Part shown: positions 1 through 7,054 of the stretch, piece after piece
Numbering within the stretch: the first letter of the stretch is position 1
Layout: each line of letters starts with the position of its first letter
Assembly (NCBI GenBank): GCA_025996895.1
Contig: BNTW01000025.1
Span: forward strand, 1-33,217
Length of the DNA stretch: 33,217 nt
Direction of reading: 5' to 3'
DNA from: Bacteroidia bacterium
Lineage (GTDB): Bacteria > Bacteroidota > Bacteroidia > Bacteroidales > Azobacteroidaceae
Program-made: the position numbers and the translations under genes
The notes under the pieces: model-generated
The model's database searches: none
The model's input: the letters and a program-made list of their open reading frames with translations, nothing else
Told to the model about the DNA's origin: nothing

Positions 1-3000
1 CATTATATTCGTAGGTATTAAATGTACCGTTGTAAAGGCGGAAATAATTGTTAATCGCCGCACTGTTTGCCAGATAAAAATTATTGAATTTAAACGAAGA
101 CATAAACGGATTTCCCAGCATGATTTCCTTGCCGGTCGGGACAGTGATTTTGAATGCCTCTTTGCCGATGAATGTTCCGCTCGGTATTTGCTCAATCTTG
201 CCGTCGAAGATAAAGCGATAGGCTTCGTTCTCGCGTTGGATGCTTCCCTGCGGGTGGTCGGTCAGCGGAACATCCGGCACATAATACCAATATTCCTTGA
301 AAAAACTTGTTTTGCTTCCGGTGTCGTATTTATGCACGCGGTGCGGGTGAATATGACTTGCGCTGTTGTCAAAATCACTTTCGTCATACGGCCCTTCAAA
401 GTAGGGAATAGTGATAATGCCTTTCAAGGTGTCTAACCCTGCTTGGTAACCGCCTGACCAGTCTTCACCGTTATAGCCCGGATTGTCGTCGGCAACGAGC
501 AGGGCGATGGCAAAACCGAGGTCTTCGTTCAATTCAGCTTCGTTGTTGGGCAAGATAGTATCATCCGGCCAGTCAAAATCGCCGGTAAATGTACCGGTTT
601 GTGCATCGGAACGGACAAAGCGTTTCTGCCATGTGTGTGGTTTGCCGCCCAATGAGAAGTCGCCGGTAACAATTTTGTTGAGAGGTGCAGAAAGGGCGTA
701 CCATTGATCCCTGTTCATGAAAGAGGGAGTAGCCGTCGCTTGTCCCGGATATTCTGTTGGATTTCCGCTTGTATTGAAATACCCGAAATTATACTGTATC
801 CATGCTTTGGTATAAGTCAACCGGTCGGTTTGGGCCACTTCGCCGCCAAACTCAAAATGGATGTGGTCGCAGGAAGCATCGCGGTAAATGGTTCTTGTCG
901 TGTTGTCTTCACTCAGATTGGCATAATAATCCAAGCCGTCGGGAATTAATACATGTGTACAGGGGCGGGGGATTTTTGATTCGGGATTAGCCGGTGTTAA
1001 GTCATTCGGGTCGCTCCAGTTGTGATAATCATGCCAGTCATTATTATTTCCTGCGCCTGTCCAAATCAGGCTGTCGGGTGCAAGCCAAGCATTTACGCGG
1101 TAATAACCGGCTATACCACCATGTGTATTGTCGTTTTCATTTACCCAAGTAGTACCGTCATAGATACGGACATAATAGCTTTGTACAGGGCTGTTGTCTT
1201 TGGTTATTGGCAGGTAATCGCCGATAGTGATTTCAGCCAATGTCTGATCATACCAGATATACGTATAGGTCGAATTTTGCGGATAAAAATTTAAGCGTTC
1301 ATCCGTTCCTTCGCAGAGTACTTGACTGGGCGCACCATAATTACCACTTGGGAAAAAATTATTCCAATACACACATTCTTCCTGTTCTGCAGTCATCGGG
1401 AACAGATTATCCAATTCGTTTAATCGGAGTTGGAGTGCATCGTGGGGGGCAATATCGCCCAGACTTGAAATGATATTGGGAATGACAAAGGTAAACTTGC
1501 GCGTATCGCCGTCGGGAATGCTGTCGTTAAATGCCTCATCATCTGCCAGTGCATATTCCGTATATTTCCGGACGTAGGCAGGAATAGTGGCATCCCAGAG
1601 GTAGGCAGAGATAACTAAGGGTTGCAGTGCATTGATTGGAAAGACTGCATCGCCCTGATTTTCTACCCAGACGGTTACTTGCAAATCAGTTGCATTGATG
1701 GGGACATAATGAACGCCGGTCTGTGGCCCTGTTGTTCCGCTTTCAAAATCACCTTCTGTTTTGTCGAAGGCCAAATCAGGCCCCAAGCGAAGCATTTTGC
1801 CTTCATCGTTTAGCAAAGTGGCTTGCTGAAGGAAATTATTAAAGGGCTGGTGCTTATTTCCATTGTTGTCAATGAAGACAGTTGCAGGATTGAGCGGGTG
1901 GGCAGGTACTGTCAAATCTTCATTAATATAGACAGGGTTGAAAGCATATTGATTCCAAACGGTGCGGGTGGGTGCCCAGGGAAAATTAATAGGGTCGAAA
2001 GATTTGAAAATGTCTAATGGGCCTACACGAGGATTCTCGGAAGTTCCTGACCCTATAATTATTTCTACTTGACCATCGTTATCTATATCTGCTATTGTTG
2101 CATATTCATAAGCAGTTCCCGAAATACTTTCAAATTTAGCCATTGAAGCGGCTTCGATATTTATCAACCCTGAAACAATCATATTAGCATTGCCGTTATT
2201 GTAATCGACTCCACTTCCGTTCATAATACGCAAATATTTTTCGTCTCGATAAACAATTTCTGCTCTCCCGTCCTGATTGAAATCAAACAAAGTAAGACCG
2301 GTGCATCCGGAAGTATCCTCATGTTTCATCTTCCAAAAGGTAGTTAAGCCACTTCCGGTGTACTTCAAAGCATAAAGAAAACAATAATCTAAACTTCTAT
2401 CCGGATAGTTTGAAACACAGAATAATATTTCCGGTTTGCTGTCCCCATCTATATCACCAATAAACGGAATACCCATTGAACCAGCATTCGGAATAAGCAT
2501 AGAGCCTAATACTTGAGCTTTTGCTGGACTCCAAACATAAATCAAACGGGTCGTAGATGATGAAGTGTTATGTCTTTCTACTACAACTTCTAATTGACCA
2601 TCCCCGTCTATATCTACTACTTGCGTTACTCCATCAGCAGGAAAATTATTAGGAGGAGTTACTGTCATACTCGGAATTAAAGACATTGAATTTAGAGCCG
2701 GATTTGTTCTGCTGACAATATTTACGTTATATACTTGATTACCGGCAACTAATTCCAAATGTTCATTACCGGTAATATTAGCTGCCATAGAAGAGTACAG
2801 AGCTGTTATTTCTACTGTTATATTTGTATCCTGTCCGCTATTGCCTGTCCCATTGCATAACAATAAACCGGTAGAAGCGTCAAAAATTTTATTTCCGATA
2901 TAGACTTCCGGATAACCGTCATTATTAAAATCAGCGAAAGAAACTGTTGCGCCAGATCTGAAATTACCCGAATCTCTAAATTTTCCCGATGTAGTTGTTA

Positions 3001-4306
3001 AAGTATTAGAAGTCCATACTCGTGTGCCGTTTATATTATAAGCTCTTATATATGCATCGCCTTCGGCTACTACAATCAAAGCAGAATCTCGTTCTATTCC
3101 ATTACCATCTTCTATTCGGGTTTTTACAATGCCTATAATACCGGGCGAATAAACGAGATATTCAGAGGTTGTATTAAAAACAATCTGCCCATTTGTGCCT
3201 GCATCTTTGAGGATAGAAATATCAGTTGCACCACCATTAGCAGAGCTAGGACTACCCATAGTTTTTGCAGTCACGAATTCAGGAATATCGTTGCCGTCCA
3301 TATCTCCAACAAGTGGTATAGAATAAATATTTACACTTGATAAATCTGGTTGTTTTAAAATTCCCCATGTTATTGGCAACGGTTGAACAGTACAAACATT
3401 GTCCATAATATTTCCGGGTTTGTCCGTTACATTAATCAGCACCAAAACCGAATCCGGCGAGGATTTGCTGCTGCAAATGATTTTGTATCGCAAACTGTCT
3501 TGTCCGATAAAAGCAGGGTCGGGCGTATAGGCTATCGTATTGTCTGCATTGATTGTAACGGTTGCATTTCCGGCTGTTGTTAAAGCCGTTTGCAATGTTC
3601 CGCTATTATCAAATAGTTGAATGACAATATTGGTTTTAGTACAGGCACCTAATTCGTCATTGCGCAAAATATCCAGATCCACCGCCGTTGTTGTTCCGGG
3701 AAGGATGAAGGCATTGTCGGGCACGGCTTTTAGGGGGAGTTGGGCGTACGTATTTCCGCAGAAAAGCAGGAAAAACAGGAATAGTTTACCCCCCAACCCC
3801 CTGAAGGGGGCTTTGAGAGTCTGCGAATTTTCAACATTATGCGTCAGCCAAAGTCTCCCCTTCAGGGGAGATTTAGAGTGGTATATCATTGTTTTCATCT
3901 TGAATAATTGTTTTTTAGTGATTAAAATGGATAAATACAACATCGAAATTATCAGCAAAAACCAAACTCCGTTTCCCAGCGGAATGGATGAAATGGCCAA
4001 GTGGTTGCGATGCCCGTCGTCGGTGGAAAGACCGGTGCCCAGATAAGAGCTGCCGAAGACATTGGTCAGGAAATCGCCGGAAGGATTGAATGACGAAAAT
4101 TCCCCAAACGAAAATAGATTGTCGCGATAAAACAGATCGGATTGCAACAAAAAATCGTTATCGGATTGTAGAGACGCGGCATGCCACGTCTCTACATTGT
4201 CCCACGTGGTGCTTGCCTCAAACGGCAGGCGTTGTTCCATTTCCCATTGGGCAAAGGCACCAGAGGGAAGCAATAAAAACAAGATTAGATAAATAAATGT
4301 TCGCAT
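1..4306 (-). CDS. Giant secreted FG-GAP repeat protein with two-module precursor (partial, C-terminus off window)
   Basis: I checked this frame codon by codon: it is open from the ATG at 4306 to the left edge, at least 1435 residues. Residues 1-136 form a separate N-terminal module, described in its own entry. A second Met (codon at 3898) begins a second signal peptide ending FLLFCGNTYAQ. A bacterial Ig/cadherin-like stretch follows (VDLDILRNDELG). Then come at least six FG-GAP/VCBS-type calcium motifs (GDMDGNDIPEF, FADFNNDGYPEV, VDIDGDGQLEV, GDIDGDSKPEI, FDFNQDGRAEI, ADIDNDGQVEI) between about residues 330 and 745, typical of beta-propellers. The distal part (WTGAGNNNDWHDYHNW, then DQWYALSAP, then LGNPF) resembles the protein at 23217-26843. 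By analogy it may end in a T9SS sorting domain, but that end is not visible. Likely role: cell-surface or secreted adhesin-like protein; ligand unknown. REP-like and palindromic repeats lie inside the reading frame. Confidence 0.88.
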   Translation of the reverse strand, partial: MRTFIYLILFLLLPSGAFAQWEMEQRLPFEASTTWDNVETWHAASLQSDNDFLLQSDLFYRDNLFSFGEFSSFNPSGDFLTNVFGSSYLGTGLSTDDGHRNHLAISSIPLGNGVWFLLIISMLYLSILITKKQLFKMKTMIYHSKSPLKGRLWLTHNVENSQTLKAPFRGLGGKLFLFFLLFCGNTYAQLPLKAVPDNAFILPGTTTAVDLDILRNDELGACTKTNIVIQLFDNSGTLQTALTTAGNATVTINADNTIAYTPDPAFIGQDSLRYKIICSSKSSPDSVLVLINVTDKPGNIMDNVCTVQPLPITWGILKQPDLSSVNIYSIPLVGDMDGNDIPEFVTAKTMGSPSSANGGATDISILKDAGTNGQIVFNTTSEYLVYSPGIIGIVKTRIEDGNGIERDSALIVVAEGDAYIRAYNINGTRVWTSNTLTTTSGKFRDSGNFRSGATVSFADFNNDGYPEVYIGNKIFDASTGLLLCNGTGNSGQDTNITVEITALYSSMAANITGNEHLELVAGNQVYNVNIVSRTNPALNSMSLIPSMTVTPPNNFPADGVTQVVDIDGDGQLEVVVERHNTSSSTTRLIYVWSPAKAQVLGSMLIPNAGSMGIPFIGDIDGDSKPEILFCVSNYPDRSLDYCFLYALKYTGSGLTTFWKMKHEDTSGCTGLTLFDFNQDGRAEIVYRDEKYLRIMNGSGVDYNNGNANMIVSGLINIEAASMAKFESISGTAYEYATIADIDNDGQVEIIIGSGTSENPRVGPLDIFKSFDPINFPWAPTRTVWNQYAFNPVYINEDLTVPAHPLNPATVFIDNNGNKHQPFNNFLQQATLLNDEGKMLRLGPDLAFDKTEGDFESGTTGPQTGVHYVPINATDLQVTVWVENQGDAVFPINALQPLVISAYLWDATIPAYVRKYTEYALADDEAFNDSIPDGDTRKFTFVIPNIISSLGDIAPHDALQLRLNELDNLFPMTAEQEECVYWNNFFPSGNYGAPSQVLCEGTDERLNFYPQNSTYTYIWYDQTLAEITIGDYLPITKDNSPVQSYYVRIYDGTTWVNENDNTHGGIAGYYRVNAWLAPDSLIWTGAGNNNDWHDYHNWSDPNDLTPANPESKIPRPCTHVLIPDGLDYYANLSEDNTTRTIYRDASCDHIHFEFGGEVAQTDRLTYTKAWIQYNFGYFNTSGNPTEYPGQATATPSFMNRDQWYALSAPLNKIVTGDFSLGGKPHTWQKRFVRSDAQTGTFTGDFDWPDDTILPNNEAELNEDLGFAIALLVADDNPGYNGEDWSGGYQAGLDTLKGIITIPYFEGPYDESDFDNSASHIHPHRVHKYDTGSKTSFFKEYWYYVPDVPLTDHPQGSIQRENEAYRFIFDGKIEQIPSGTFIGKEAFKITVPTGKEIMLGNPFMSSFKFNNFYLANSAAINNYFRLYNGTFNTYEYN
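3790..3875. repeat. REP-like hairpin doublet, copy A, inside coding frame
   Basis: Two short GC-rich hairpins in opposite orientation lie about 45 bases apart. One is CCCCC-TGAA-GGGGG at 3797-3810, the other CTCCCC-TTCA-GGGGAG at 3855-3870. The unit is translated as part of the second signal peptide of the giant protein, separating its MKTMIYHS start from its hydrophobic core. A related doublet lies at 4341-4430. The doublet layout resembles BIME/REP elements. Confidence 0.75.
3899..4306 (-). other. N-terminal exported module with tripartite sorting-like tail, fused in frame to the giant protein
   Basis: These 136 codons look like a complete small exported protein. A signal peptide (MRTFIYLILFLLLPSGAFA, cleavage before QW) is followed by about 85 polar residues. 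The end is a C-terminal motif IPLGNG at residue 109, a hydrophobic helix (about 113-130) and basic residues ITKKQLFK. That motif-helix-basic order resembles PID-CTERM and other exosortase-type tails. No stop codon follows: the next codon is the Met of the second signal peptide. The 123-residue module at 23217-23585 has the same plan. Whether the two parts are separated by signal peptidase is inference. Confidence 0.7.
4168..4195. repeat. 28-bp palindrome (GTAGAGACG...CGTCTCTAC) inside coding frame
   Basis: A near-perfect palindrome with arms GTAGAGACG and CGTCTCTAC and a GGCATGCC centre; only one base pair is mismatched. It is read through in frame on the minus strand as VETWHAASLQ inside the first module of the giant protein. 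From general knowledge, palindromes with these arms recur between genes in cyanobacteria and Bacteroidota, so this is probably a dispersed repeat. Confidence 0.7.
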
Positions 4307-4340
4307 ACTTTTTTTGAGTTATGAGTTATGAGTTGAGAAT

Positions 4341-4430
4341 GACCCCTCCCCAGCCCTCCCCTGAAGGGGAGGGAGTGGCAGCGCACAATTTTGCAAGGGC
4401 TTTTTCTCCCCCTTTAGGGGGCTGGGGGGT
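4341..4430. repeat. REP-like hairpin doublet, copy B, intergenic
   Basis: It lies in the 450-base gap between the divergent giant gene and cls. Hairpins are CCCTCCCC-TGAA-GGGGAGGG at 4354-4373 and CCCCC-TTTA-GGGGG at 4408-4421. An outer inverted repeat, CCCCAGCCC (4348-4356) with GGGCTGGGG (4419-4427), encloses both. It is related to copy A at 3790-3875. From 4431 to 4667 I see only AT-rich sequence with no convincing gene. Confidence 0.75.
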
Positions 4431-4667
4431 GAAAACGCCTTCGGGATTGTTGCGTATTAAAAATAAATTTTGTATATTACGCGCGTGAGAGAAAAAACGC
4501 GTTACAAGGGTGTATAGCGTGTTAATTTTTATTAAACCGCCAGATGAGTAATGTGTGTGTGTATCATATTATTTTGCATTTTTTAAAATAATTTGATATG
4601 TTTTACAACATAAATCACACTTTTTTTTAAGAATTGTTCGCATCACAAATTATTACGAGACTGAATT

Positions 4668-4686
4668 ACAGCAAAGAGCGTGCCAA
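4668..4686 (+). promoter_or_regulatory. 19-bp motif upstream of the cls promoter
   Basis: ACAGCAAAGAGCGTGCCAA lies 33 bases upstream of the cls -7 box. The same sequence with one difference (AACG for AGCG) occurs on the minus strand at 32957-32939, 34 bases upstream of the -7 box of the DUF3127 gene. Matching sequence at matching distance suggests an upstream regulatory element or a shared promoter ancestry. Confidence 0.5.
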
Positions 4687-4698
4687 AATTTTGAGGTA

Positions 4699-4727
4699 TT
4701 GGAAATAAGAAAAATTTACTACATTTG
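4699..4727 (+). promoter_or_regulatory. Bacteroidota-type promoter of cls
   Basis: A perfect -7 box TACATTTG lies at 4720-4727, with TTG at 4699-4701 as the -33 element and an 18-base spacer. This predicts transcription starting about 20-25 bases before the cls ATG at 4757. Confidence 0.7.
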
Positions 4728-4756
4728 TATTTTGGTGGTTACGAAAAAATAAAGGT

Positions 4757-6175
4757 ATGCAGCATATTTCTACCCTTCAATCGGTCTTATATGGCGTCTA
4801 TCTGTTGTTGGTGATAGGCACGATTTTGATTGTGCTCACCGAAAACCGCAATCCGATTAAAACGATTGCGTGGCTGATGGTGCTGATTTTTGTTCCTTTT
4901 GTCGGGCTGGTCTGTTATTATCTTTTTGGTCAGGATGTCCGCAAACAGCGGTTGGTCAATCGAAAATATTATAATAAAATTAAAAACCTGAGTTTCAACG
5001 AAATAGTGAGTGATGAGAATGTGGAGATTCGTCCGGAATATACTAATTTGGTGGCACTCCTGAAAAGCAATAATCACTCACCGGTGCTTCAGGGTAGCCG
5101 GGTAGAGGTGATTGCGACCGGCGAACGAATGTTTGAGGCCTTGCTGAACGATATGGAGAACGCGAAAGACCATATCCACATCGAATTTTTTATTTTTAAC
5201 AACGACGACACCGGCAAGACGGTCAAAGCGATGTTAATGAAAAAGGCATCGGAAGGCGTGAAAGTGCGATTTATTTATGATAATGTGGCGAATTGGAAAG
5301 TTCCGCGCCGTTTTTATTACGAAATGACAAAAGCGGGCGTCGAAATTGCCTCGCTGATGGAAACGCGGTTTCCACTGTTGCAAAGCAGTAAAATCAATTA
5401 CCGCAACCACCGCAAAGTCGTTGTGATTGACGGCAATATCGGCTACATGGGGGGTATGAACGTGGCTGATAATTATATCCTGAATCCGAATTGGCGCGAC
5501 CGGCATCTGCGTATCGAGGGCATGGGTGCGCATGGCTTGCAGGCAAATTTTTTAATCGATTGGAATGCGGCGAGGAAAACGAAAATAGACCTCAAAAAAT
5601 ATTTTCCGCCTACTCAAATTTATACACGCAATCTGATGCAAATCGTAACAAGCGGCCCCTTTACCGAATATTCCAACTTGTTGCAGGCGACCGTCAGCAT
5701 TGTTTTGAACGCCCGGAAATATATTTACTTGCAAACGCCCTATTTTCTGCCGACGGATTCGTTGTTTGAGGCGTTGCAAATTGCCTGTCTCAGTGGAGTT
5801 GATGTCCGGTTGATGGTTTCGCGGCGTTCCGATTCGGCGTATGTCGACCCGGCTTCGCATTCGTATTATGCCGATTTGCTGAAAGCGGGCATGCGGATTT
5901 ATGAAAATCAAAACAAGTTTATCCATTCTAAAACGATGGTTGCAGACGATTATCTGTCGGTAATCGGCTCGTGCAATTTGGATTTTAGAAGTCTGGAGAC
6001 GAATTTTGAAATCAACTGCTACATGTATGACGAGGAAATTGCGGCCGAAAACAAAAAAATCTTTTTTCAGGACTTAAAGAACTGTAAGGAAGTACATTAC
6101 AACAAATGGATGAAACGCAGCCGGTGGTGGAAATTAATCGAATCGATTATGCGGCTTTTCGCTCCAATAATGTAA
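4757..6175 (+). CDS. cls: Cardiolipin synthase (phospholipase D family)
   Basis: This 472-residue membrane enzyme makes cardiolipin from two phosphatidylglycerol molecules. Two N-terminal transmembrane helices (about residues 7-27 and 38-58) precede two phospholipase D domains. Both carry the catalytic HxKxxxxD motif: H218/K220/D225 (HRKVVVID) and H390/K392/D397 (HSKTMVAD), each followed by the usual G-[GS]-x-N segment (MGGMN, IGSCN). Length and layout are normal for bacterial Cls. The gene stands alone behind its own promoter, divergent from the giant protein gene and convergent with the minus-strand operon ending at 6261. Its upstream 19-bp motif is shared with the DUF3127 gene. Confidence 0.95.
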   Translation: MQHISTLQSVLYGVYLLLVIGTILIVLTENRNPIKTIAWLMVLIFVPFVGLVCYYLFGQDVRKQRLVNRKYYNKIKNLSFNEIVSDENVEIRPEYTNLVALLKSNNHSPVLQGSRVEVIATGERMFEALLNDMENAKDHIHIEFFIFNNDDTGKTVKAMLMKKASEGVKVRFIYDNVANWKVPRRFYYEMTKAGVEIASLMETRFPLLQSSKINYRNHRKVVVIDGNIGYMGGMNVADNYILNPNWRDRHLRIEGMGAHGLQANFLIDWNAARKTKIDLKKYFPPTQIYTRNLMQIVTSGPFTEYSNLLQATVSIVLNARKYIYLQTPYFLPTDSLFEALQIACLSGVDVRLMVSRRSDSAYVDPASHSYYADLLKAGMRIYENQNKFIHSKTMVADDYLSVIGSCNLDFRSLETNFEINCYMYDEEIAAENKKIFFQDLKNCKEVHYNKWMKRSRWWKLIESIMRLFAPIM

Positions 6176-6260
6176 TTACCCAATCTTCTTGGGTGGCATG
6201 AACAGGTTGGTTGGGATTCCAATCTACGGCAGATGAGGGATACATTTTACAAACAAAATT

Positions 6261-7037
6261 TTATTTTGGATTTTTTTCCGAAATCCAAACATTCAGACTG
6301 TCCAGTAGGATAGGGGAGTTCTTTCGCACTGCCCACGCCTGCAACTGCGTGAAACTGATGTCGGTTTGTGTATCAATGTTTGGAAACAGTTTGCTGTTTT
6401 GAAGTGCGATTTGCTTATCGACCACCGCATAATCGATGGAACTGCCGCTCACCATGTAAATCAGTTGTTCATCGGTGTATTCCGGAACTTCTTTGATATA
6501 AACCGGCTCGGCAATTTCTTCCGAGAGATTTTTCAGACGAAGAATAACCGGCGAATGTTGCGACACATAAACGGTTTTGTGCGCCAATTGAATTTGATTT
6601 GCAATGAAATGGGTATCGTTTTCGGCCGGTTTTCGCTGCACCAAAACTTGCTTGTTTTGCGTAATCGGAACGGTAAAATTCACTATTTTCCGGTTTTCGT
6701 TCGTAATGGGAATACTCAGCGCAATGATGTCGTAGGTGTTATTCTCCAACTTTTGGATACAAATTTCGAGATTGTTTTCCAGAAAAATATTCACTTTCAA
6801 ATCCGAACGCTTTTCAATGTATTTGCACCAATCGTATTGCAGTCCGTTAATCGTATCGCCGGAAATGTAATAATCAATTGAATTATAAGAAGTTACAACG
6901 TTTAAAACGCCCGATTTATGAATTTCGGTAAAGTCGCGCAGAGCCGGCGGCCGGTGAAACCGGAAATAGGCAAAAAAGAAGGCTATACCGGAAAAGAGCA
7001 TAATCCCCAAGCTAACGATTAGCGTTCGTTTTTTCAT
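6261..7037 (-). CDS. Membrane-anchored substrate-binding-like protein (MltF N-domain type)
   Basis: This 258-residue protein begins with an uncleaved-looking signal anchor (MKKRTLIVSLGIMLFSGIAFFFAYF). One periplasmic solute-binding (SBP type 3) fold follows: a first strand GVLNVVTSYN, then YDIIALSIPITNENRKIVNFTVPI, the usual 'pathway' segment of the family. It resembles the N-terminal regulatory domain of MltF lytic transglycosylase but is far too short to contain the C-terminal transglycosylase domain. No catalytic role is therefore claimed; it may sense or bind an amino acid or peptidoglycan fragment. It is the last gene of the minus-strand run, 17 bases after the porin gene. Confidence 0.75.
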   Translation of the reverse strand: MKKRTLIVSLGIMLFSGIAFFFAYFRFHRPPALRDFTEIHKSGVLNVVTSYNSIDYYISGDTINGLQYDWCKYIEKRSDLKVNIFLENNLEICIQKLENNTYDIIALSIPITNENRKIVNFTVPITQNKQVLVQRKPAENDTHFIANQIQLAHKTVYVSQHSPVILRLKNLSEEIAEPVYIKEVPEYTDEQLIYMVSGSSIDYAVVDKQIALQNSKLFPNIDTQTDISFTQLQAWAVRKNSPILLDSLNVWISEKNPK

Positions 7038-7054
7038 TTGGATGTTGTTTATTG

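Noticed and set aside
188..4296. Numerous short plus-strand open frames (60-141 codons) across 1-4300
   Set aside because: They lie opposite the continuous minus-strand giant gene, show no family-like sequence, and follow its codon register.
3790..4430. CRISPR-like repeats around 3790-4430
   Set aside because: The repeats are palindromic doublets without regular spacing or spacers; they are REP-like.
4307..4667. Possible RNA gene in the AT-rich gap before cls
   Set aside because: No tRNA, riboswitch or other recognisable fold was seen apart from the hairpin doublet.
6178..6194. Hairpin ACCCAA-TCTTC-TTGGGT between cls and the convergent operon as a terminator
   Set aside because: The stem is only six base pairs and no T-run follows on either strand; it is too weak to list as a terminator.
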